From an uncultured Bacteroidia bacterium (GTDB taxonomy: Bacteria; Bacteroidota; Bacteroidia; Bacteroidales; F082): a stretch of 64,000 nucleotides of DNA. The position numbers and the translations under genes are program-made. Where the stretch lies: NCBI GenBank assembly GCA_902801465.1, contig CADCIH010000001.1, forward strand, positions 1-64,000, read 5' to 3'. Below, in pieces: positions 43,751-51,802 of the stretch. The notes under the pieces were generated by a model that saw only the letters and a program-made list of their open reading frames with translations, ran no database searches and was not told the origin of the DNA. Numbering within the stretch: position 1 is the first letter of the stretch; every line of letters starts with the position of its first letter.

Positions 43751-43997
43751 CAAGCCGAAGCCCTCACGGGTAAAGGTCGAGACAATGAACTTACTGAAAA
43801 CGTTGAACTGACGTTTTATCTGCGGCTCTTGGAATCTCGCAAATTCAAAAACATCGTCCGCAAGGTAAAGCAATGGTTGACGTTCATGTTGTATTCAAAA
43901 TACAGCGTGGGCTTCGGCATTGCTTATCCGTAGACGATGGGCGATGCGAGAGCCTTAAGAGCAGGGTAAGCAAGAGTTTGGATTCCCACGCTTTTTT
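43751..43997 (+). ncRNA. candidate small RNA of unknown class
   Basis: About 247 nt between a good promoter and an intrinsic terminator, with no convincing protein. The 3' part is a long hairpin: GCGTGGG (43905-43911) with CCCACGC (43985-43991) and TTGCTTA (43920-43926) with TAAGCAA (43967-43973), followed by six T. The 5' part has AAAACGT/ACGTTTT and other helices. No SRP, tmRNA or RNase P landmark was seen; 6S-like or a lineage-specific RNA remains possible. A frame open across the region gives 90 codons, but its only early ATG lies within the infB terminator. Confidence 0.5.
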
Positions 43998-44027
43998 ATC
44001 CCCCCTCTTGTCCATAACGAACTTGGC

Positions 44028-46541
44028 CTATCTGGCAAACTTCAATAATTGCTCTCCCAAGCCTATCGTATAGCCCTGTTTTAAAAACACCACCTCGTTG
44101 CTGCCGTTCACGACGATGAAAAGAGGTAACGTTTTCCCGTTGATTTTCAGGCTATCAGAGATGTCTTTCCAGAGATGCCCGTCCTCATCGATATAAGGTG
44201 TGACATTGTCTGGTATATCGTTAAAATCTTTTAACAAAAATTTCTCGAATTCGTCGTCGCTCTCGAAAGCGAAAAACATCGGGATGCCGATGGTCTCAAA
44301 GTCCTTGCGGAAAGTGGCAATGTCCTGCATGGCATGGGTGGTTGGCTCGCTGCCCTGGTCAAGGTAGCCTAGGATGTAGGCACCATCCTCCTCCACGAAC
44401 TCGGGCTTGGTGTGGAGCAGACCCAGGACTTCAACGGTGGCTTGAGGTTGACGAAGCACGAGATTCACCTTGGTGGTCTTTCCAGCCTTGATGGTAAAGA
44501 ACTCGCTATGGGTCAAGGCAGTACCATCTTCCATACGGGTTCCCGTGGTGAGGATGTAAAAGCCTTCATCCAAGGGGGTGGGATGGTCGAAAGAGGACAG
44601 GAGCATGCCATCGTCGATGCCGGGGTCTTTGGCGTCGTAGGCCAATAGCGTAAAGCTGCTGCCATTGTACTTCTTGATGCTGAAATGGGTGTAATACTTA
44701 GGGTCAGCAATGGAAGGAATGGGCTTGTATTGCAAATCGAGATAGCCCGTTGCATTGTGTTTGGCCTCAGTAGCTTCGAAATCAGCGACCCATTGGTTGT
44801 CGCAGTAGTATTGCACATTGCCGTTTACGGGGTTGATTTGTGCGGCGATGCCCATGCTGCGGGCCATGGCTACGAAGAAGATGTCGCGAGAATGGCGATC
44901 GGCTTTTCTTACATTCAAAACGCCTAGGGGCGAGATGGGGGTGCGTTGCGGGTTCAGGTCGTCGTTGATCTCGATGTTCTGTTTCACCCATTCTACCAAT
45001 AAAGCAGGGCTCTCATGGTATTTCGCTTTTTCTTCTTCAGGGAAGAATCCGGTAAGGGCCTTTCGCCAAGGGACGATCATTTCGTTGCTGATGCGGGGAC
45101 TAAGGATGTATTGCGCATAGTGCTCTGGAGGCATGGAGACAATGGACGAGGTGAGGTCGGGTGTGTTGTTGAGATGGTCTTTCAACACGTCAAGGCCGAT
45201 GTCACGAAGGTCTTTGTCGGTGATGTTTTGCAATAGGTTCACTGCTTTTACTTCCATGCCTTGCTCTTGTGCGTATCTCACGAAGTCGGCAATAGTTTGG
45301 TAATTGCCCCATGTCTTTTCGTAAATCCTGCACAAGGTCTTGTTTCCCGTGCTCATGATGATCTCCTGCTGGGCTTTCTTGCAGTCGGCGATATAGGCGT
45401 TCCTTATGGAGTCCTCGCAATTGATGCGGCGGTCGTTTTCGGCACGCATTTCAGGGGTTACTTCGGGGATGTTGGCAGATGGGGCAGGAGGTATCATGTT
45501 GAACTCAAAACTGTCATCGCAGCCTTCTTGATGGTCCAAAACAATGGTCACCTCCTCTTGCTCGCCGCCTTTGAAGACTTGGAACCCATACATTCCGTCT
45601 TTGGCGGCGTAGGCCATCATGCATCCCAGGCCTGAGGTGATCCACGTCTGTCCGTTTTCGTCGGTGGTCTTTTGCACCACGGTGCAGAACTCGGCATAAT
45701 TGTAAATCTTGAATTCCACCGTAATGCCAGGCTGCGGTTGTTTGTCGGCGTTTACCACGGTGAAAGTGGTCTTGGCCGTCTCCCCGTACTGATCGACTAC
45801 ATTAATCTCAGTGTAGTAAGGGTTGCGGCTGATGACCTCCTCCGGTCCGTCGTAGTCGCCGAACACCCTTGTGTGGAGGAGCAGGGTCCTTGAGGCGGGC
45901 TCGTTGAACCATCCTAGGTCAAGCACGGGTTCGGGCTCGCAGGCGCCCAAGAAATGCCAGTTGCCATCCACCCAAGCCTCCACCCAGGCATGGTTGTCGT
46001 CGCAATGGGCCCAACGTGGGGTATAGACTTGCCGGGCAGGAATGCCAACGGTGCGCAAAGCCGTGACCAGCAGGGTGGACTCTTCGCCGCATCGCCCCCA
46101 TGAGGTCTTGATGGTGGCCATGGGTGCGGAGGTGCGGCTGTCGGATCCTTTGTAATTCACGTGTTCGTGGCACCAGTGGTTCACTTCCAACACCGCGTCA
46201 TACAAAGAAAGGCCTTGCACCCGGTCTCTCAGCTCCTCATAATAGGTGGCTCTAAACCGGTCGAGGTTCTCATTGTTCACCCTTGGAGGCAATACAAAAT
46301 GCTTGAACTCCCTTTCCGGAATGTCTTTTCCCCAAGGCAATTCTTCCTTGGCCAAGAAAGCATAATGGATGCACTCTCGGTAATAATCCTCCGTGTAGTC
46401 AACACTGTCGCCAAGCGGCAAATAGTTGTAAAGAAACTCCAAGGCCGCTTCCTCGGTAAAGTCTTTCTGGTTGTTTTCTTCGCCGCAGCCAGTCAATAAC
46501 AGCGCTGCGATGACCAGTGAAAAGAAAGTATGAATTCTCAT
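44028..46541 (-). CDS. lipoprotein with two transglutaminase-like domains
   Basis: Protein of 837 residues with a lipoprotein signal (LLLTGC). The first transglutaminase-like domain has Cys151 in SWGRCGEEST and His184 in DDNHAWVEAW, so it may be an active protease or transferase. A second copy near residues 530-610 (RKADRHSRDIFFVAMARSMGIAAQI, then NQWVADFE) aligns with the first, but the Cys position is Arg, so it is probably inactive. Between them is an Ig-like region; the C-terminus (PLFIVVNGSNEVVFLKQGYTIG) resembles a thioredoxin fold without CxxC. ATG 46541 follows a perfect -7 box; an earlier ATG lies within that box. Confidence 0.8.
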   Translation of the reverse strand: MRIHTFFSLVIAALLLTGCGEENNQKDFTEEAALEFLYNYLPLGDSVDYTEDYYRECIHYAFLAKEELPWGKDIPEREFKHFVLPPRVNNENLDRFRATYYEELRDRVQGLSLYDAVLEVNHWCHEHVNYKGSDSRTSAPMATIKTSWGRCGEESTLLVTALRTVGIPARQVYTPRWAHCDDNHAWVEAWVDGNWHFLGACEPEPVLDLGWFNEPASRTLLLHTRVFGDYDGPEEVISRNPYYTEINVVDQYGETAKTTFTVVNADKQPQPGITVEFKIYNYAEFCTVVQKTTDENGQTWITSGLGCMMAYAAKDGMYGFQVFKGGEQEEVTIVLDHQEGCDDSFEFNMIPPAPSANIPEVTPEMRAENDRRINCEDSIRNAYIADCKKAQQEIIMSTGNKTLCRIYEKTWGNYQTIADFVRYAQEQGMEVKAVNLLQNITDKDLRDIGLDVLKDHLNNTPDLTSSIVSMPPEHYAQYILSPRISNEMIVPWRKALTGFFPEEEKAKYHESPALLVEWVKQNIEINDDLNPQRTPISPLGVLNVRKADRHSRDIFFVAMARSMGIAAQINPVNGNVQYYCDNQWVADFEATEAKHNATGYLDLQYKPIPSIADPKYYTHFSIKKYNGSSFTLLAYDAKDPGIDDGMLLSSFDHPTPLDEGFYILTTGTRMEDGTALTHSEFFTIKAGKTTKVNLVLRQPQATVEVLGLLHTKPEFVEEDGAYILGYLDQGSEPTTHAMQDIATFRKDFETIGIPMFFAFESDDEFEKFLLKDFNDIPDNVTPYIDEDGHLWKDISDSLKINGKTLPLFIVVNGSNEVVFLKQGYTIGLGEQLLKFAR

Positions 46542-46559
46542 GATGCCGATGTTTTTCGG

Positions 46560-46567
46560 CAAAGATA
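46560..46567 (-). promoter_or_regulatory. -7 box of the transglutaminase-like gene
   Basis: TATCTTTG on the minus strand, 19 bp before the chosen ATG (46541). It shows that this gene has its own promoter despite the closeness of the ATP-grasp gene. Confidence 0.6.
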
Positions 46568-46572
46568 ATCAT

Positions 46573-47724
46573 TTATGCAATAAACTCCTCTAAGGTGGAG
46601 TGTAAAATCTCTTGCAGCTCTTCGTGGTGGGCCGGGTCGGTCTTGGTAAACAGGAACCCCCAGATGCTCATTGCAGAGTTCTGGATGTCGCGGGTTTCCA
46701 GCACTCCATGGAAGTGTTTCTTGATGGCCTCAAAATCCAATGGCCTTGTGGTCTCGTATGGCTTGTCCAACACCACAAAGCTGAACACATCTTCCTCGAT
46801 GCCTTTCCACATGGTGGCATAATCGGGATGGCTGCCCTCGAAGAAGGCCTTCACTGGCAGCAGTCCACAAGTGTGACGGGTGAGGTCGTTCAGGCACATG
46901 CCGGCGAAACGTAAGGGGTTCACCTCGATAGGGATGGCCCTTCCTGAATGTTTGTCCACACGGAACTCCACGTGCATCGGAAAGTTTTTGAGTCCGAGCA
47001 CACCATTCAAGTCGATGCAGAACTGGTTAAAAGCAGGATAGTTGGTCTCGAAGATTTGTTTGCTCATGCAATAGAGGCGGTCGCTCACGTCAGACTCGTT
47101 CTTGAAGATATGGTGGAAAATATTGATGATGTTGGGCTTGCCGTCGGCATCGTAATAGGCGTCAACAGCATATTCCTCTCCTTCGATGAACTGTTCCAGC
47201 ACGAAATTCTCGCTGCGGACTACGGTCTCGGGAAACACAGCGCATTGCTTGGCGAAGTTCTTGTCGATGTCGTCCAAGGCGGCCTGCCATTCTTCCTTGC
47301 TGCGCACGATATAAACGCCTACGCTGAGAAATCCGACAGAGGGCTTCAACACCAACGGAAGGGGCAATTCATCGGGATTAATATTATGGAGGGATTTCAT
47401 CTCCACCTCTTTGTAATAGAAGTCGGGGTAGATCTGTTGGCAGATCCGTCTAAAGGCTGCCTTGTCTTTCAAGATCTTGACTTTCTTCACCAACTCCGAC
47501 TCTGGCAACTGGGCATATAGCCACACCAGGGCGTTTTCCGATACGGCATAAAGCTTGCCGCTCTGTTGGTAATGTTCAACGAACTGGTTGTCGCTCAAAA
47601 GGTTAAGCCTATGGCCTTGCTTGGTAAGTACCTCGGCCATGTCGTTGCGCAAAACTGGAATCTGTTTCTCTTCAAGGTAAGCGACCAACGGCGCCGATAC
47701 ATACGGTTTCTCTAATATGATCAT
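46573..47724 (-). CDS. ATP-grasp ligase of unknown substrate
   Basis: Protein of 383 residues. The ATP-grasp fold is seen from KILKDKAAFRRICQQI, PLPLVLKPSVGFLSVGVYIV (the nucleotide-binding lysine), VLEQFIEGEEYAVDAYYD, to IPIEVNPLRFAGM (metal-binding Glu/Asn). Such enzymes join a carboxylate to an amine or thiol. The N-terminal part (KPYVSAPLVAYLEEKQIPVLRND) is a pre-ATP-grasp domain. It follows purA by 29 bp and probably belongs to the rsh-fur-purA transcript. No known pathway can be named. Confidence 0.85.
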   Translation of the reverse strand: MIILEKPYVSAPLVAYLEEKQIPVLRNDMAEVLTKQGHRLNLLSDNQFVEHYQQSGKLYAVSENALVWLYAQLPESELVKKVKILKDKAAFRRICQQIYPDFYYKEVEMKSLHNINPDELPLPLVLKPSVGFLSVGVYIVRSKEEWQAALDDIDKNFAKQCAVFPETVVRSENFVLEQFIEGEEYAVDAYYDADGKPNIINIFHHIFKNESDVSDRLYCMSKQIFETNYPAFNQFCIDLNGVLGLKNFPMHVEFRVDKHSGRAIPIEVNPLRFAGMCLNDLTRHTCGLLPVKAFFEGSHPDYATMWKGIEEDVFSFVVLDKPYETTRPLDFEAIKKHFHGVLETRDIQNSAMSIWGFLFTKTDPAHHEELQEILHSTLEEFIA

Positions 47725-47731
47725 GATATCT

Positions 47732-47752
47732 CTAAATTCTAAATTCTAAATC
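47732..47752. repeat. heptamer-unit repeat between purA and the ATP-grasp gene
   Basis: Three units CTAAATT, CTAAATT, CTAAATC in the 29-bp gap. Confidence 0.7.
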
Positions 47753-47753
47753 T

Positions 47754-49061
47754 TCACTCCCTAACAATATTCTCCGTCCTATCAGGCCCGTACGAAACGA
47801 ACTTGATGGGCACCCCAACGTAATCTTCAATAAACTTGATATAGGCTTCCAATTTTTCCGGAATGCTTGTTTCTTGGTTCTCACTTCTGTCACCTATCTT
47901 CTGTCTCCAGCCTTCCAGTTCGGTGTAGACGGGTTCCATGGTCTCAGTGCAGGCGGCAAAAGGCAGGTGTTTGGTTTCGACACCGTTGTAGCGATAGGCA
48001 ATGGCGACCTTGATGGTCTCGAATTCGTCCATCACGTCGGATTTCATCATCATCAGGTCGGTGACGCCGCTGAGCATCACGGCATATTTCAATGCGGGCA
48101 GGTCGAGCCAGCCGCAACGACGGGGACGACCGGTGGTGGCGCCGAACTCGTGTCCGTTCTGACGAAGGGTCTCACCGGTGGCATCGAACAACTCGGTAGG
48201 GAAGGGGCCGGTGCCAACCCTGGTGCAGTATGCCTTGAAGATGCCATACACCCTTCCGATCCTACTCGGGGCCACGCCCAGACCGGAACAGACGCCGGCG
48301 GCAATCACATTGGAGGAGGTGACGAAAGGATAGCTGCCGAAATCCACATCGAGCATTGATCCCTGAGCGCCTTCGGCCAAGACTTTCTTGCCGGCGTCAA
48401 GAGCGTCGTTAAGGTAGTATTCGCTATCGACAAACTGGAACTGCTTCAGGTATTCTACCCCTTCGAACCATAATTTCTCGTATTCTTCAAAGCCCATGCC
48501 GTCGAGCTGTAATCCGTTTAAATCAAAGTCAACGGCAGCCATTTGACGTAGGTGGTGCTGCTTCAGCACATCGTAGCGCCCGCGGAAGTCGGGACTTGCT
48601 ATGTCGCCGATGCGCAGGCCTTTTCGAGCAGTCTTGTCGGTATAGGTAGGACCGATGCCTTTCAATGTTGTGCCTACCTTCATCTTGCCGAGAGCCTTCT
48701 CGTTGGCCGCATCCAAGGCGCGGTGGCTGGGCAGAATCAGATGAGCGCGATTGGCAATCAGAAGGGTCTGACGCAAGTCGAATCCTGCCTTGCTCAGGTT
48801 CTCGATCTCACCCTTTAAAATATGTGGGTCGATGATGACACCGTTGCCAATGAGGTTGACGCAGCCGGGTGTTAACACCCCTGAAGGGATGTTGTGCAAC
48901 ACGAACTTCTTGCCTTCAAACTCAATGGTGTGACCGGCATTGGGGCCACCCTGAAAACGAGCTACAATGTCGTAATTTGGAGTGAGGGCATCGACAACCT
49001 TGCCTTTGCCTTCATCACCCCATTGTAATCCTAATAGGATGTCTATCTTATTTTGATTCAT
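47754..49061 (-). CDS. purA: adenylosuccinate synthetase
   Basis: Joins IMP and aspartate with GTP, the first step to AMP. The 435 residues contain the P-loop GLQWGDEGKGKVVD, NAGHT, VGTTLKGIGPTYTDK, the aspartate loop VGTGPFPTEL, TTGRPRRCGWLD and the C-terminal YGPDRTENIV. A segment near residues 382-394 (GDRSENQETS) is encoded by degenerate 7-bp units (AGACAGA, AGATAGG, TGACAGA, AGTGAGA at about 47872-47908), possibly another small repeat insertion. It lies downstream of fur in an rsh-fur-purA series. Confidence 0.97.
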   Translation of the reverse strand: MNQNKIDILLGLQWGDEGKGKVVDALTPNYDIVARFQGGPNAGHTIEFEGKKFVLHNIPSGVLTPGCVNLIGNGVIIDPHILKGEIENLSKAGFDLRQTLLIANRAHLILPSHRALDAANEKALGKMKVGTTLKGIGPTYTDKTARKGLRIGDIASPDFRGRYDVLKQHHLRQMAAVDFDLNGLQLDGMGFEEYEKLWFEGVEYLKQFQFVDSEYYLNDALDAGKKVLAEGAQGSMLDVDFGSYPFVTSSNVIAAGVCSGLGVAPSRIGRVYGIFKAYCTRVGTGPFPTELFDATGETLRQNGHEFGATTGRPRRCGWLDLPALKYAVMLSGVTDLMMMKSDVMDEFETIKVAIAYRYNGVETKHLPFAACTETMEPVYTELEGWRQKIGDRSENQETSIPEKLEAYIKFIEDYVGVPIKFVSYGPDRTENIVRE

Positions 49062-49069
49062 CTTTGAAC

Positions 49070-49104
49070 TTTTATCTTTTATCTATTAACTCTTATCTTT
49101 TCTT
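49070..49104. repeat. heptamer-unit repeat between fur and purA
   Basis: Units TTTTATC, TTTTATC, TATTAAC, TCTTATC and a partial unit. The fur stop codon (49086-49088) and its last residues KDKS lie within it. Related to 17092-17119. Confidence 0.75.
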
Positions 49105-49538
49105 TTGTGTCCATAAAAAATCAATGAATGATGCGTTATCTCCACCCCAAGTTCCTCTTCGATGGTCTTCTGGATCTCCAGCAACCTTGGGTCACAGTAT
49201 TCCATCACCTGTCCCGTCTCCAGATCCACAAAGTGGTCGTGCTGGCGGAACTTGTAAGAGCGTTCGTACTGGGCGCAATTGTGCCCGAACTGGTGCTTGA
49301 TCACCAAGTTGCAGTCGAGCAGTAACTCGATGGTGTTGTATAGTGTGGCGCGGCTTACCCTGTATTTTCGATCTTTCATCCGGTTGTAAAGTTCCTCAAT
49401 GTCGAAATGGCCGTTTGAAGAGTAGATTTCTTGGAGTATGGCATACCGCTCCGGGGTCTTGCGTAGATTGTGGTCTTGAAGGTATTCAGTGAATATCTTT
49501 CTGACAGTCAGTGCGATGCTTTCGTTGTTATCTTTCAT
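49086..49538 (-). CDS. Fur-family regulator without the structural CxxC sites
   Basis: Winged-helix metal-dependent repressor of 150 residues: [43 protein letters not shown] (recognition helix), and [19 protein letters not shown] with the metal-binding HDH. The structural-zinc CxxC pairs of many Fur proteins are missing: the text reads DLETG where CxxCG is expected, and the end ([10 protein letters not shown]) lacks the second pair. It overlaps the rsh stop by four bases. Whether it senses iron, zinc, manganese or peroxide cannot be told. Confidence 0.9.
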   Translation of the reverse strand: MKDNNESIALTVRKIFTEYLQDHNLRKTPERYAILQEIYSSNGHFDIEELYNRMKDRKYRVSRATLYNTIELLLDCNLVIKHQFGHNCAQYERSYKFRQHDHFVDLETGQVMEYCDPRLLEIQKTIEEELGVEITHHSLIFYGHKRKDKS

Positions 49539-51727
49539 GACAGTTTTACGCGTACAACTTTTTTGACTTCCTTCATTTTGCTGAGTTTCTCAACGAGCAA
49601 GTTGAGTTCCGTTGTGCTGTGCACATAGACAGAGATGGCGGCTTCCACGATGTCTTGCTTCGACTCCATCTGCAAGGAATGAAGGTTGAGTTTCATCTGG
49701 TTCGATAGTAGGTCGGTCATCTTGTTGAGCAACCCTACGTTGTCGATAGCGGTGATCTTTAGTGTAGCCAGGAAGGCGATCTCGCTCTTGGGCTGCCATT
49801 TGGCCTTGACGATGTTGTTGCCGAAATGCGACATCATGTTGATGGCTTTGGGACAGTCCGAACGGTGAATCTGCAGAGGCTCGCCGGGGAAATTGAAGGC
49901 TACCACCTCGTCGCCAGGGATGGGGTTGCAGCAGGTGGCTACGTTGAAGTCGAAATCGCCCGACAATCCCAAAGCGTCGATGTCTTCTTTCGAGTCACCG
50001 CCAATCAGTCCGAAGGTAAGGCGTTTCAAGAAACTCCCGCTACTGCTGCTTTGGGGTTTCAGGATTCTGGTTATATGGTGTTCTGTGATTTTCCCTTGGC
50101 TTATAAGATAGAAGAAATCCACGGCACTGGTAAGGCGTTGCGACTCCATCACCTTGGCGCGGTTGGCTTTGGACGGCTCCAACCCGAGTTTTTTCATGAT
50201 GTCGTTGAACAGCTCTTCACCCTTCTCACGGAAACCGCGGCGATATTCCTTGATGCCGGCTTTGAGTTTCGACTTGGCGAAGGCGGTGTTGAGGAACTCG
50301 AACCATTTTTCCTGGGGGTGCTGCGCCTCTGAGGTGATGATCTCCACCTGGTCCCCTGTCTTGAGCTTGTGGTCGAGTTGCACCAACTGGTTGTTCACAT
50401 GGGCGGCGATGCTATGGTTGCCTATCTCGGAGTGGATGCTGTAGGCGAAGTCGAGTGCGGTGGAGTGTTTGGGAAGTGTGATGGCTTTGCCTTGCGGGGT
50501 GAACACCTTGATCTCGTCGGAAAACAGATCGTTGGTGAAGGTGTCCACAAAGTCGATGGTCGAATCGCTCTCTGAGCCAAGAAGATCGTTAATGCGTTTC
50601 AGCCACTCGTCGAAGCCGCTCTCCCCTTGGTTGTCGGTGCGGTATTGCCAATAGGCAGCAAAGCCTTTCTCGTCAATCTCATTCATGCGCTTGCTGCGAA
50701 TCTGCACCTCTACCCAGTTGCCTTCGTGGCTCATGAAAAGGGCATGGATCGACTCGTAACCGTTCATCTTCGGGTTGGAGATCCAATCCTTTAGCCGTGC
50801 TGCATTAGGGGTGTAGACATCGGTGAGGATGGCGTAGACCTTCCAACACTCGATCTTTTCCATGTCGCGCGGACAGTCGGTGATGAGTCTCACGTTGAAA
50901 TTGCCATACAACTCCTCGAAGGTGAGTTGCTTTTTCTGCATCCGTTTCCAGATCGAGTAGGTGGAACGCTCGATGATTTGTGACTGGACCGCAATGCCGC
51001 GTTTCTTGAATGCTTCCTCGGCAGGTCCCAGAAAACGGCGTAACTGTTCTGTTTTCTCCTCCCTGATGCCGTCCATCTGTCGCTTGATGCTCTCATAGAC
51101 AGCCGGGTCACGGTATTTCAGGGAAAGGTCCTCCAACTCGTTCTTGATGGCATGAAGTCCGAGACGATAGGCGAGGGGAGCGTAGATATAGGATGTCTCC
51201 GAGGCGATTTTAAGCTGTTTGTGAGGCGGCATGGAGCTCAAGGTGCGCATGTTGTGCAATCTGTCGGCCAACTTGATGAGCACCACCCGTACATCCTGAT
51301 TGAGGGTGCTGATGATCTTCTTGAAGTTCTCAGCCTGAAGGCTCTCCGCGTCGTCGACCTTGTCGAGCTTGGTCAACCCATCGATGACGACCTCGACTTT
51401 TTCGCCGAACTTCTGCCTGATGTCCTCTAGCGTGAATTCGGTGTCTTCCACCACATCGTGAAGCAAGGCACATACGATGGACGTCCGGCCCAACCCGATG
51501 TCGTCAGCCGCGATGGTGGCCACGGCGATGGGATGGTAGATGTAAGGCTCTCCCGAACGGCGGCGTTGTTTGCTGTGTGCATTGGCGGCGAAATAAAAAG
51601 CCTCTTCCACCATCTGCAAGTCTTGCGCCTCTTTCCGTGTTTTCCAGACGCTCAGCAAATGCTGATACCGTCGCAGTATCTCTTCCTGCTCCTCTTTGTT
51701 GTAATCATCGGGTAAAACGTGTTCCAT
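49535..51727 (-). CDS. rsh: RelA/SpoT homologue; hydrolase intact, synthetase site degenerate
   Basis: Long RSH enzyme for (p)ppGpp turnover, 730 residues. The HD hydrolase domain is complete: YIYHPIAVA with His65, LLHDVVEDT with His90-Asp91, and [10 protein letters not shown]. In the synthetase domain the GRPK-type ATP motif before YSIW reads IIER, and the catalytic Asp of the LFDVRAVR block is replaced (LYGNFNVR). NGYESIH and VEVQIRS are kept. TGS ([14 protein letters not shown]) and C-terminal ACT domains are present. It is best read as a hydrolase-only, SpoT-like enzyme. It is the first gene of the rsh-fur-purA-ATP-grasp series. Confidence 0.93.
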   Translation of the reverse strand: MEHVLPDDYNKEEQEEILRRYQHLLSVWKTRKEAQDLQMVEEAFYFAANAHSKQRRRSGEPYIYHPIAVATIAADDIGLGRTSIVCALLHDVVEDTEFTLEDIRQKFGEKVEVVIDGLTKLDKVDDAESLQAENFKKIISTLNQDVRVVLIKLADRLHNMRTLSSMPPHKQLKIASETSYIYAPLAYRLGLHAIKNELEDLSLKYRDPAVYESIKRQMDGIREEKTEQLRRFLGPAEEAFKKRGIAVQSQIIERSTYSIWKRMQKKQLTFEELYGNFNVRLITDCPRDMEKIECWKVYAILTDVYTPNAARLKDWISNPKMNGYESIHALFMSHEGNWVEVQIRSKRMNEIDEKGFAAYWQYRTDNQGESGFDEWLKRINDLLGSESDSTIDFVDTFTNDLFSDEIKVFTPQGKAITLPKHSTALDFAYSIHSEIGNHSIAAHVNNQLVQLDHKLKTGDQVEIITSEAQHPQEKWFEFLNTAFAKSKLKAGIKEYRRGFREKGEELFNDIMKKLGLEPSKANRAKVMESQRLTSAVDFFYLISQGKITEHHITRILKPQSSSSGSFLKRLTFGLIGGDSKEDIDALGLSGDFDFNVATCCNPIPGDEVVAFNFPGEPLQIHRSDCPKAINMMSHFGNNIVKAKWQPKSEIAFLATLKITAIDNVGLLNKMTDLLSNQMKLNLHSLQMESKQDIVEAAISVYVHSTTELNLLVEKLSKMKEVKKVVRVKLS

Positions 51728-51747
51728 GTCATGTTTTTTTTAAATCG

Positions 51748-51783
51748 CAAAGTTACCAAAAAAATAATTATTGTTTACCTTTG
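51748..51783. promoter_or_regulatory. divergent -7 boxes, rsh operon and T9SS surface protein
   Basis: Minus strand TAACTTTG at 51755-51748 (21 bp before rsh); plus strand TACCTTTG at 51776-51783 (20 bp before the ATG at 51803). Confidence 0.55.
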
Positions 51784-51802
51784 CAATTCAAAAAATAACT
51801 GT

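Noticed and set aside
43661-43933. 90-codon frame after infB
   Set aside because: Its start codon is inside the infB terminator hairpin and upstream of the promoter. The region behaves as an RNA gene; a decayed gene cannot be fully excluded.
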